Shown in pieces: positions 49,437 to 57,370 of a stretch of 58,414 nt of DNA. The notes below the pieces were generated by a model, which did no database searches, was not told the origin of the DNA, and saw only the letters and a list, made by a program, of their open reading frames with translations. A program made the translations under genes and the position numbers. Source of the stretch: Bacteroidales bacterium. Lineage in GTDB: Bacteria; Bacteroidota; Bacteroidia; Bacteroidales; UBA932. Location: assembly GCA_017535125.1 (NCBI GenBank), contig JAFXUS010000008.1, positions 1-58,414 on the forward strand. Reading direction: 5' to 3'. The first letter of the stretch is position 1. The number at the start of each line of letters is the position of its first letter.

Positions 49437-50882
49437 ATGAAAAAGATAGAATTATCCCTGATCGCTTTGCTGCTGACGGCCCTGTTCGCACTTCCCGCTG
49501 CGGCCCAGATCGGCAACGTATATATCCATGACCCGTCCACGATCATCAAGTGCGACGGCAAGTACTACACCTTCGGCACGGGCTCCGGCGGGCTCATGTC
49601 AGCGGACGGCTGGACGTGGACCGACGGCGCCGTCCGCACGGGCGGCGGCGTGGCTCCCGACGTGATCAAGATCGGCGACCGCTACCTGGTGGCCTACAGC
49701 GCCGGTTATCCCGGCACCGAGGGCAAGACCCGCGGCGTCGTGACCACGATGTGGACCAAGACGCTGGATCCGGAATCCCCGGATTTCGGCTACTCCGAGC
49801 CTGAGCTCGTGGCCTGGGCCGGTGACGACGAGGACTGCTGGGCCATCGACCCGGCCTTCCTGATGGGCCCTGACGGCCGCCTGTGGTGCTCCTACGGCAC
49901 CTATTTCGGCGCCATCCGCATCGTCGAGCTGGACCCGGCCACCGGCAAGCGCATGCCCGGCAACAAGGCGGTGGACATCGCCATCGACTGCGAGGCCACG
50001 GCCCTGATGTACAAGGACGGCTGGTATTACCTGCTTGGCACCCACGGCACCTGCTGCGACGGTGTCAACTCCACCTACAACATCGTCTGCGGCCGTTCGC
50101 GCAGCGTCACCGGCCCGTATCTCGACAACATGGGCCGCGACATGCTGCAGGGCGGTGGCCGTATGGTCCTTTCCGCGGGCAACCGCGCCACGGGCCCCGG
50201 CCACTTCGGCTGGTTCGTGGAGGAGGAGGGCGTTGAGAAGATGTCCTTCCACTACGAGGCGGACTACAACCGCAGCGGCCGCAGCGTGCTGGCCGTGCGC
50301 TCCCTGCTCTGGAAGAACGGCTGGCCGGTGGCTGCCGACCCGTTCAAGGAGGGCACCTATGAGATTGAGTCCGAGCGTCGCGGCTACTCGCTGGAGCTGG
50401 CCGTCGATTTCGTGCGCCAGGCGGGTGGCATGCGCGCTTTCCGCATCAATCCGAACGACCCTGTGGTCGAGCTCGAGGAGCAGAAACTCGAGGAGGTCCA
50501 GGACCGCTGGCCGGCCGGCGAGATCGCCGTACGTGCCGGGGACTACATGTTCCGCCCTCACCAGCGCTGGACGGTGACGGCCGTGCCCGACAAGGGCGGC
50601 TACCTCGGCGCTCCGTACTATAAGATCACCATCGCCGGGACCGACCGCGCCCTGGCCGCCACGGAAGACGGCGAACTGGTCGCCGTTCCGGAGTTCACCG
50701 GCGCGGACGAGCAGCTCTGGCGCATCGAGCAGCTGACCGACGGCACCTTCCGTATCCTGACGAAGCTTGTCTGCAAGTGCGGCAGGCAGAAGTGCCTCAA
50801 GAGCACGGGCGACAGCACCGTCGCCCTGGGCGAGTTCGATTTCTCCAGCGACAATTGCAAGTGGAATTTCAGAGATAGATAA
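49437..50882 (+). CDS. GH43 family arabinosidase/xylosidase, secreted
   Basis: 481 residues. Signal peptide 1-23 (PAAAQ). The five-bladed propeller of GH43 spans about 25-315: base Asp32 (YIHDPST), pKa-tuning Asp138 (WAIDPAFL) and acid Glu186 (DCEATALMY). This close-to-N-terminal HDP and the CWAIDPA block match endo-1,5-arabinanase/arabinosidase-like subfamilies. A C-terminal beta-trefoil-like domain (about 360-481, EQLWRIEQL and CKWNFRD) may bind sugar. Products are likely arabinose or xylose from arabinan or arabinoxylan. Confidence 0.9.
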   Translation: MKKIELSLIALLLTALFALPAAAQIGNVYIHDPSTIIKCDGKYYTFGTGSGGLMSADGWTWTDGAVRTGGGVAPDVIKIGDRYLVAYSAGYPGTEGKTRGVVTTMWTKTLDPESPDFGYSEPELVAWAGDDEDCWAIDPAFLMGPDGRLWCSYGTYFGAIRIVELDPATGKRMPGNKAVDIAIDCEATALMYKDGWYYLLGTHGTCCDGVNSTYNIVCGRSRSVTGPYLDNMGRDMLQGGGRMVLSAGNRATGPGHFGWFVEEEGVEKMSFHYEADYNRSGRSVLAVRSLLWKNGWPVAADPFKEGTYEIESERRGYSLELAVDFVRQAGGMRAFRINPNDPVVELEEQKLEEVQDRWPAGEIAVRAGDYMFRPHQRWTVTAVPDKGGYLGAPYYKITIAGTDRALAATEDGELVAVPEFTGADEQLWRIEQLTDGTFRILTKLVCKCGRQKCLKSTGDSTVALGEFDFSSDNCKWNFRDR

Positions 50883-50886
50883 GAGC

Positions 50887-52170
50887 ATGAAGAAGTTTTT
50901 GATTTGTATGCTGGCGGCCGGTCTGACCCTGACCGCGTGCGGCCAGAAAGAGCTGAAGCCCTGGACCAAGGGCGGTTTCGAGACGGGCAAGTACCGCAAT
51001 GTCTTCGCCGAGATGGGCTATGCCAAGAAGGATATCGACGCGAAACTCGAGAGCATTTTCCAGGAAGTTTTCTATGGTCCGGACAAGGTGTATTTCGAGG
51101 TGGGGGACGACATGGCGTACATGTCTGACGTCAAGAATTTCGACGCCCGCACCGAGGGTATGTCCTACGGCATGATGGTCACGGTCCAGCTGGACAAGAA
51201 GGCCGAGTTCGACCGCCTGTTCCGCTGGGCGAAGAAGTATATGCAGTACCAGGACGGCCCGATGAAGGGTTATTTCGCCTGGAGCCTCGCTCCGGACGGC
51301 TCCATTCGCGGCGCCGGCCCGGCCTCCGACGGCGAGCTGTATTTCGTCACCGCGCTGATCTTCGCCTCCAACCGCTGGGGCAACGACGGCGAGATCAACT
51401 ACCTTGCCGAGGCGCAGAACATCCTGAACTGCTCCTGGGAGAAGGACGGCTCCGAGGGCATCAAGCCTTTCATTGACAAGGAGACGCACCTGATCGCCTT
51501 CACGCCCGACGGCCGCGGCACCACCTACACCGATCCTTCCTACCACCTGCCCGCCTTCTACGAAGTCTGGGCCCGCTGGGCGGATGACGGCCGCGCCGAT
51601 TTCTACCGCGAGTGCGCCAAGGCCAGCCGCGAGTACCTCCATAAGACCATCAACCCGGAGACCGGCCTGAATCCCGACACCAACAACTTCGACGGTTCGG
51701 TCATCGAGACCCCGGCCTTCTTTGGCCGCCGGATGAAGCCGGCCTTCCGCTTCGACTCCTGGCGCGTCCCGATGAACATCGCCCTGGATTACTCCTGGGC
51801 CTGCGCCGACCGCGAGTGGCAGACCTGGTATGCCAACACCATCCAGGATTTCTTCTACTCCAAGGGAATTGACGAGTTCGCCGACCAGTACAACGTGGAT
51901 GGCACGGAGGTCGATTTCGCCATGCCGGCCGGTATGGGTGAGTTCCGCGGCACCGGCACCCGCCACTCCGTGGGCCTCGTATCGACGCTTGCCGCCGCCA
52001 CGCTTGCCGCGGACCACGAGATTGCCCGAGAGTTCGCGCAGCGCCTGTGGGACAGCGAGAACAAGCCCTACGAGGACGGCTACTTCGACGCCTACTACGA
52101 CGGCCTGCTCCGCCTCTTCGCCTTCATGCACCTGAGCGGTCACTACCGCGTCATCACCCCCGCGAAATAA
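50887..52170 (+). CDS. GH8 enzyme, reducing-end xylose-releasing exo-oligoxylanase type
   Basis: 427 residues. Lipoprotein signal ending LTAC (Cys18). The GH8 (alpha/alpha)6 barrel shows the signature DARTEGMSYGMM with acid Glu90, then GYFAWSL, GPASDGELYFVTALIFASNRWG (catalytic-centre Asp/Glu), and SWRVPMNIALDYSWA. The size and FRFDSWRVPMNI fit oligoxylanase Rex rather than cellulase/licheninase members. It would remove xylose from the reducing end of xylo-oligosaccharides outside the cell. It lies 4 nt after GH43. Confidence 0.9.
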   Translation: MKKFLICMLAAGLTLTACGQKELKPWTKGGFETGKYRNVFAEMGYAKKDIDAKLESIFQEVFYGPDKVYFEVGDDMAYMSDVKNFDARTEGMSYGMMVTVQLDKKAEFDRLFRWAKKYMQYQDGPMKGYFAWSLAPDGSIRGAGPASDGELYFVTALIFASNRWGNDGEINYLAEAQNILNCSWEKDGSEGIKPFIDKETHLIAFTPDGRGTTYTDPSYHLPAFYEVWARWADDGRADFYRECAKASREYLHKTINPETGLNPDTNNFDGSVIETPAFFGRRMKPAFRFDSWRVPMNIALDYSWACADREWQTWYANTIQDFFYSKGIDEFADQYNVDGTEVDFAMPAGMGEFRGTGTRHSVGLVSTLAAATLAADHEIAREFAQRLWDSENKPYEDGYFDAYYDGLLRLFAFMHLSGHYRVITPAK

Positions 52171-52188
52171 TTAAGCGTTCTTCGCCGG

Positions 52189-52249
52189 AAGCGGCAGGGC
52201 TGGTGCCGTACAAGCTACAAAATGCTTGTCCGTCCCCACCCTGCCGCTT
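52189..52249. terminator. Nested inverted repeats after the GH8 gene
   Basis: The outer arms AAGCGGCAGGG (52189-52199) and CCCTGCCGCTT (52239-52249) are followed on the plus strand by TTTCC. Inside, ACAAGC and GCTTGT (52210-52229) close a second hairpin. It can end the GH cluster transcript. The rest of the 197-bp gap to 52367 is GC-rich with smaller stems and no ORF. Confidence 0.6.
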
Positions 52250-52367
52250 TTCCGTCTCCGAACGCTCCCTGCAGCCGCGCCCACGCACGCCACGCACGGC
52301 CCCCGACAGCACGGGCCACCGTGCGCAGGCTCCCGCACGGCCGGCACAACGGCTGCCGGCGCAGAAA

Positions 52368-54176
52368 TCAACAGTGGGAGTCCAGAACTTCGGCGAGGTC
52401 GCGGACGGGGCGGTCGGAGATGCGGACGAAGGTGGTGAGGCAGAGGGGGCAGCCGGTGACGATCTGGTCGGGATCCGCGACGGTGAGGTTGTCGAGGGCG
52501 TTCCGGGTCATCGGCTGGCGCTGCTCGTAGCTGAGCGTCAAGCTGCCCAGGCTGCCGCCGCAGCAAATGCTCTCGGCGTGGTGCTTGCCCGCCTCGACCA
52601 CGTCGCCGACGGCGGCGAGGGCCTGCCGCGGCTGCTCGTAGATGCCGCAGCCGCGCCCCAGTTCGCAGGGGTCGTGCCAGACGAGGCGGAGCCCGTCTTC
52701 GCGCGTAACCGGCAGCTTGCCGGCGGCGATCAGCTCCTGGAAGAACACGCTGTGGTGCACCACCCGGATGCCCTCCAGCGGATATTCCTCCTTGAATACC
52801 TTATAACAGATGGGGCAGGAGAGCAGCAGGGTGTCGCAGCCGCTGGCGCGGATGATTTCCATATTCTTAGCGATGAGTTCGCGCGCCTGCTCCGTGCGCC
52901 CGGCCATCATCAGCGGCCTGCCGCAGCAGAGCCCGCCGTCTGGATCCATGAGCTGCCAGCGCAGCCCGGCCTTGTCCAGCAGGGAAGCGGTGGCGCGGCG
53001 GATGGACGGAGTCAGCTGCGTCATGCAGCCGGCGAAATAGAGCACGCCGCCCTTGCCGGCGACGGCTTCGGCCATGGGCTGCACGTCGAGACCCGCGTAG
53101 GACGGCGTCAGGGCGAATTTGCGCCGCTCGCGTTGCGCCACGCGAAGCTCCGGTCCCTGCACGCCGACCTGGCAGACGGCCGAGCATTTGCCGCAGAGCA
53201 GGCATTTGTCGGAGATTTCCGCGATGCGCCGCTCGTTGCCGCGCCGCAGCTGACGGTTCAGATAGACCGTCGCGTCCCGGCAGTTGGCCTTGCGCACGCT
53301 CATCGGACAGGCATCGATGCAGACGCCGCAGCTCGGGCAGGAATAGACTTCCAGCAGGGCGAAACCCTTGCGGGGATGGCGGATCTTGATCCCGGCGTTG
53401 CGCATCGGAATCAGCAGCATCTCCGCCGGAATGTGCATGTAGCGGGTGAACGGCAGCACGCACATGAAGATGCAGAGGGCGATGGAATAGGCCCACCAGG
53501 TCGGCAGGGCGTGCAGATCGTTCCCGAGGAACTGGCGGAACAGCCAGTTGGCGGGAATGGTCATGAAGCTGCCGCCGCTGATGTGGGCGGTGAAGCTTTC
53601 CGCCAGCAGGCGCAGCGGGAAGATGGCCCACAGGGAATAGAGACCCACCTGGTCCAGCGCGCTCAGGCGCGTGGTGCGCCGCATGCCCACGATGCGGGAA
53701 GCGAAGCGCTTGATGATGGCAAGCAGGATGCCGCTGAGCACGATGAGCAGGAAGAAGTCCATCAGGAACATCAGCAGGGCGCCTTGCAGGGTCTGCTCCG
53801 TTTCCGCCACGAAGTAGTTGAAGAAAATCGGATAGTAGAAAAGGTGGATGCGTTCCGGCACGAAGAGCATCACTTCCAGGTGCCCGAGTACGATCAGCAT
53901 GAACCAGCCGAAGGCAATGCTCGAATGCATGTAGCCCAGGACTTTGTTGCGCTTCCACAACTTCACGTGGATCAGGCAGTTGAGGAAAATGTCCCGGATA
54001 TTCATCCAGATGTATTTCGGGGTGATGAGCGACAGCAGGAAACGTTTCCGGTCCGACTTGGGCAGCTGGCAGATCACGCGGATCATGGCGATCAGGCAGT
54101 AGCCCAGCACGAAGACCATGCCGATCAGGAAGGGGATCACGAAGGGATCGAAACCGCTGGCGAAACGCTCTCTCAT
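52368..54176 (-). CDS. Membrane Hdr/DsrMK-like subunit: heme-b-type helices, two 4Fe-4S sites, CCG domains
   Basis: 602 residues. The N-terminal half is a membrane domain of about five to six helices (from PFVIPFLIGMVFVLGYCLIAM onward) with histidines at helix ends (GYMHSS, LGHLEV, FTAHISG, RYMHIPAE) as in NarI-like b-heme proteins. Then two 4Fe-4S motifs, CPSCGVCIDACP and CLLCGKCSAVCQ, and two cysteine-rich CCG domains (YFAGCMTQL..GLCCGRP..LLSCPICY and WHDPCELG..SICCGGSLG..TGCPLC). It fuses HdrE/DsrM and HdrD/DsrK functions and would exchange electrons with the quinone pool. It is the last gene of the operon, overlapping the previous by 4 nt. Confidence 0.85.
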   Translation of the reverse strand: MRERFASGFDPFVIPFLIGMVFVLGYCLIAMIRVICQLPKSDRKRFLLSLITPKYIWMNIRDIFLNCLIHVKLWKRNKVLGYMHSSIAFGWFMLIVLGHLEVMLFVPERIHLFYYPIFFNYFVAETEQTLQGALLMFLMDFFLLIVLSGILLAIIKRFASRIVGMRRTTRLSALDQVGLYSLWAIFPLRLLAESFTAHISGGSFMTIPANWLFRQFLGNDLHALPTWWAYSIALCIFMCVLPFTRYMHIPAEMLLIPMRNAGIKIRHPRKGFALLEVYSCPSCGVCIDACPMSVRKANCRDATVYLNRQLRRGNERRIAEISDKCLLCGKCSAVCQVGVQGPELRVAQRERRKFALTPSYAGLDVQPMAEAVAGKGGVLYFAGCMTQLTPSIRRATASLLDKAGLRWQLMDPDGGLCCGRPLMMAGRTEQARELIAKNMEIIRASGCDTLLLSCPICYKVFKEEYPLEGIRVVHHSVFFQELIAAGKLPVTREDGLRLVWHDPCELGRGCGIYEQPRQALAAVGDVVEAGKHHAESICCGGSLGSLTLSYEQRQPMTRNALDNLTVADPDQIVTGCPLCLTTFVRISDRPVRDLAEVLDSHC

Positions 54177-54511
54177 CGCACGACCTCCCCGTTTTTATCC
54201 AGCCGGCAGAGCGTCAGGATGAGCTGCCGCGTGTTGATGCCGCGCGGGCAGACCATCGTGCACTTGCCGCAGAGCATGCAAGCGGACAGCATCCTGTCTA
54301 CTTCGGCGTCCTGCCCGCGCTGCAGGCCGAGCAGGACTTTCCGGACACTCATCCCCGTCCAGGGCGACGCCGTGCAGGTGGCACTGCAGCTTCCGCAGCC
54401 GATGCAGGTGCGCGCGTCGGGCACCAGCTGTACGAGCCGGTCGTAGCGGCGGCGGTCCACCTGGTCCAGGTTGACGGCGGAACTGGGGGCGAGCTTGAAT
54501 CCGAAATCCAT
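54173..54511 (-). CDS. HdrC-like two-cluster ferredoxin
   Basis: 112 residues with two 4Fe-4S motifs, CIGCGSCSATC (38-48) and CMLCGKCTMVCPRG (about 83-96). These are separated by a helix as in HdrC/QmoC N-terminal domains, without a membrane part. It would pass electrons between the flavin subunit and the membrane subunit. Its stop overlaps the start of the 602-residue gene by 4 nt, and it begins 3 nt after the flavoprotein stop. Confidence 0.88.
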   Translation of the reverse strand: MDFGFKLAPSSAVNLDQVDRRRYDRLVQLVPDARTCIGCGSCSATCTASPWTGMSVRKVLLGLQRGQDAEVDRMLSACMLCGKCTMVCPRGINTRQLILTLCRLDKNGEVVR

Positions 54512-54514
54512 GGC

Positions 54515-55537
54515 CTACCCGCGTGAATTGAAGTAATGGTGGATGGCAAGGGCGGCGCTGCGCGCCTCCGCCAGCGTCTCGGGAACCGTCTTGGCCCCGG
54601 TGCAGGCACCGGCGAAGAAGACGCCTGGGCGGGAAGAATCCGTGATGGCGGCGAGGTTGTTACGGCTCTTGAGGAAACCGTCGTCATCGACCGCCACGCC
54701 GATTTCGCGCGCGTACTGCTGCGCGTCAGGGTTGCAGACGATGCCGGCCATCAGTATCAGCAGGTCCAGCGTGACCTTGACCGGCTTGCCGGAAAGCGTG
54801 TCCTCCGCCTTGACGACGACGCGGCCGTCGATGGCTTCGCCGACTTCCGACACGCGTCCGCGGATGAAATGGATGCCGCAGTCGCGCTGCGCCTTGATGT
54901 AGAAATCTTCGTATTTCTTGCCGAAGAGGCGGAGGTCCATGTAGAAGCAGTAAACTTCCGCGTCCGGGAATTCTTCCTTCATCTCGATGGCCTGCTTGAT
55001 GGCGGTGATGCAGCAGACCTTGGAGCACTGCGGGTTGCCGGCCTTGAGGTCGCGGGAACCCACGCAATGCACGAAACCGACGGCGCGCGGATGGTCCACG
55101 CGGGCGTCCTGACGGCTGTTGAACCACTGCTCGAGGTCTCGGTTGGTGATCACGCGGTCGTAGATGCCGTAGCCGTATTCTTCCTTCTTGGTGGCGTCGA
55201 AAAGATGGAAGCCGGTGGCGAATAGCACGGCCTGGCAGAGCAGCGAGGAGCCGTCGCCGAGGATGAGGTTGAATTCATCCTTGAGGCGGTTGATGCTGGA
55301 GATCTCGGCGTTCAGCAGGGTGCGGATATTCGCCGTCCGCGCGAGGAGCGGCTGCAGGACGTCCCCGGCCGGCGTCATGTCCGGGAAGAGCCGGTTCCAT
55401 TCGGCCACGTGCCCGCCGACGGCGGGGGCTTTCTCGATCAGAACGGGCTTGTAGCCCAGCGCCGCAAGCTGGCTCGCGGCTTCCAGTCCGGCGATGCCGG
55501 CGCCGATGACGGCGATGACGGGTTGGCGGTTGATCAT
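54515..55537 (-). CDS. HdrA-like FAD and iron-sulfur flavoprotein
   Basis: 340 residues. FAD loop VIGAGIAGLEAASQLAALGYKPVLIEK (9-35) and GGHVAEWNRLFP. The HdrA cluster region reads HCVGSRDLKAGNPQCSKVCCITAIKQA with the conserved cysteines. The second FAD contact GVFFAGACTGAKTVPETLAEARSAAL ends the protein. It is shorter than methanogen HdrA (no ferredoxin or thioredoxin-reductase inserts), closer to QmoA. Whether it bifurcates electrons cannot be told from sequence alone. Confidence 0.9.
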   Translation of the reverse strand: MINRQPVIAVIGAGIAGLEAASQLAALGYKPVLIEKAPAVGGHVAEWNRLFPDMTPAGDVLQPLLARTANIRTLLNAEISSINRLKDEFNLILGDGSSLLCQAVLFATGFHLFDATKKEEYGYGIYDRVITNRDLEQWFNSRQDARVDHPRAVGFVHCVGSRDLKAGNPQCSKVCCITAIKQAIEMKEEFPDAEVYCFYMDLRLFGKKYEDFYIKAQRDCGIHFIRGRVSEVGEAIDGRVVVKAEDTLSGKPVKVTLDLLILMAGIVCNPDAQQYAREIGVAVDDDGFLKSRNNLAAITDSSRPGVFFAGACTGAKTVPETLAEARSAALAIHHYFNSRG

Positions 55538-55541
55538 AGGC

Positions 55542-56612
55542 TCAGCAGCATTTGAGGACCGTTGGCAGGCCCGGTTTCATGATTTCTTTTTCGTTCAGGC
55601 CCAGATACTTCTTCGCGGGGTCGTAGGCGATGCCGATCTTGTCGAGCAGCGGCTCGGGGCCCACCTGGTGGATCTGGAGCCCGAGGTCCCAGGGATCGTA
55701 ACCCAGCACCAGGCCGGCCAGTTCTTCATAGGTGAGGGCGGGGATGCCGAAGCCGTTCTGCCCGTAGGTCTTGCCCGTCTGCTCGGCGATGACGTACTGC
55801 CAGCGGTCGAGGAAATACGGGCAGCCGGGGCAGTTGGTGATGATCATGTCCGGATGGAAGGGCTCCATGGACTCGAACTTCTTGTGCGTGTTGGAGACGC
55901 TGTAGCCGCGGTTCGCCTTGACCAGGTACTGGCGGAAGCCGAAACCGCAGCAGTGCCGGCGTTCGGGATAATCGATGATCTGGCCGCCCCAGGATTCCAC
56001 CATGCCGCTCAGTACGCAGGGGTATTCGGCGCCTCCGACGCCCTTGTGCGGGAACATCTTGGAATAGTGGCAACCGATGTGTTCGACGATGCGGAGCGGT
56101 TCGCCGGTAGCGCGCGAAACGAGATGATACTGTGCACGTTCGGCGATCTCGTCACGAAGCTTGTAGATTACGTCACTGGCGTGTGCGACGTATTCCGGTT
56201 TCTCGAACTCGCGGCGGCAGGCCTTCCAGAGATGCTCCCGGATCCGGGCCTCCAGTTCGGGGAACTCGCGCCAGGTCTCCAGAATCTCCGTATAGTTCCC
56301 GAAGGAGGTGATGCAGCTGGTCACCAGGTTTTTATAGCCCGCTTCCGTCATCAGGGCGAACTGGCGGGCGACAATGGTCATCGCCGTCTCCTGCGGAATG
56401 GTGTCGCTGTGATAGGCGATGCCTCCGCAGGTGGTATGATGCGGCGTCTCATAAAGGTCCTTGCCGAGCAGGTCCCGAACGATCTTGACGAAATGCGTTT
56501 CGGAGGCCGGGAAGAAGCTCTGGCGTATGCAGCTCCGGACATAGAACCAATGGTCATCCGGAATCTCTTTCTGGTAGTCGGACCAGATTTTCTGTTTTCC
56601 TTGGTAGATCAT
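55542..56612 (-). CDS. HdrB-like CCG domain protein
   Basis: 356 residues from MIYQGKQ; upstream in-frame codons belong to the previous gene's span. It resembles the disulphide-reductase subunit HdrB. The C-terminal CCG motif is complete: IGCHYSKM, then HCCGFGF and NCPGCPYF, the ligand set for a non-cubane 4Fe-4S cluster. The N-terminal counterpart is degenerate (CIRQ, TTCGGIAYH, TSCITSF). Two cysteines end the protein. The acceptor may be a disulphide, but it is unknown. The start overlaps the upstream stop by 4 nt. Confidence 0.87.
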   Translation of the reverse strand: MIYQGKQKIWSDYQKEIPDDHWFYVRSCIRQSFFPASETHFVKIVRDLLGKDLYETPHHTTCGGIAYHSDTIPQETAMTIVARQFALMTEAGYKNLVTSCITSFGNYTEILETWREFPELEARIREHLWKACRREFEKPEYVAHASDVIYKLRDEIAERAQYHLVSRATGEPLRIVEHIGCHYSKMFPHKGVGGAEYPCVLSGMVESWGGQIIDYPERRHCCGFGFRQYLVKANRGYSVSNTHKKFESMEPFHPDMIITNCPGCPYFLDRWQYVIAEQTGKTYGQNGFGIPALTYEELAGLVLGYDPWDLGLQIHQVGPEPLLDKIGIAYDPAKKYLGLNEKEIMKPGLPTVLKCC

Positions 56613-57307
56613 TCGTTGTTGAAATGCCCCGGAGAGCAGTGTGTAAAGATATATTTGATGTATTCGTCGGGCGTCAGGCCCATTTCCTCCGCTTTGGCGA
56701 GGGAGTATTTTTCGACAAGTTCGATGCGCTCCGTGCCGCCGGTCTCGTCGTAAATGGCCTTGAGTTCGTCGAGGTCTTCCTGCGGAATCTTCCGCAAAGC
56801 GCCCGGGCCTTCTTTCCCGAAGTTCGCGCCCAGCCGGGCATAGACGTCTTCCTTGTGTGCAAGGACCCATTCGAATACGGGTCCGGATTCAGGGTGGTCT
56901 TCGAACGCGAAAGTGGACGGGTGGACGCAGTAGCCGAGGTGGAGTACGTTGTAGTTCAGAGCCTTGGTAAGCGCATAGAGCTGGCGGCCCTTCTCCGAGC
57001 AGGTGAAGTAGCCGAGCTTAGCGGACAGGTTGCGCAGGGCCATGATGACGAGCCCCGGGCCGTTCTTGCGCGGACAACGCGTCACGCAGGACATGCATTC
57101 GCCGCAGTACCAGATGGTCTCGCTCTTCAGGAGCGCCTCGATCTCCGCGTCATCTTTGCGCTGGACCGTGTCCACGATTTTGCGCGGGTCGTATTTGTAG
57201 AACTCCGCCGCGGGGCAGATGGCCGTGCAAGTCCCGCAGTTGATGCAGGTCTTGAGTCCTTCCCGGAAACGGTAGTCTTTACAGAGTTCGTCGTATAATT
57301 TGCCCAT
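56609..57307 (-). CDS. HdrC-like iron-sulfur protein with C-terminal extension
   Basis: 232 residues from MGKLYDELCKDYRFREG; a much longer in-frame reading runs antisense to the alarmone synthetase gene and is rejected. Two 4Fe-4S motifs are near the N-terminus: CINCGTCTAICP (about 19-30) and YCGECMSCVTRCP (about 63-75). A helical extension of about 130 residues follows and ends THCSPGHFNNE. It opens the five-gene Hdr-like operon. The -7 box is 6 nt before the ATG. Confidence 0.88.
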   Translation of the reverse strand: MGKLYDELCKDYRFREGLKTCINCGTCTAICPAAEFYKYDPRKIVDTVQRKDDAEIEALLKSETIWYCGECMSCVTRCPRKNGPGLVIMALRNLSAKLGYFTCSEKGRQLYALTKALNYNVLHLGYCVHPSTFAFEDHPESGPVFEWVLAHKEDVYARLGANFGKEGPGALRKIPQEDLDELKAIYDETGGTERIELVEKYSLAKAEEMGLTPDEYIKYIFTHCSPGHFNNE

Positions 57308-57313
57308 GTCGTG

Positions 57314-57321
57314 CAAAGTTA
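57314..57321 (-). promoter_or_regulatory. -7 box of the Hdr-like operon, close to the start codon
   Basis: TAACTTTG on the minus strand matches TAnnTTTG with 6 nt to the ATG at 57307; a leaderless mRNA is predicted. Confidence 0.55.
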
Positions 57322-57334
57322 CGGAAAAAATCAG

Positions 57335-57342
57335 TAAATTTG
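57335..57342 (+). promoter_or_regulatory. -7 box of the alarmone synthetase gene
   Basis: TAAATTTG matches TAnnTTTG, 28 nt before the ATG at 57371, divergent from the Hdr-like operon. Confidence 0.55.
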
Positions 57343-57370
57343 TAAGAATTAACCCCCAAAGCGAAGCGCT

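Noticed and set aside
52047..54446. 799-codon open frame antisense to the Hdr-like membrane subunit
   Set aside because: Shadow of a well-supported gene with two ferredoxin motifs and CCG domains; the antisense product has no family features.
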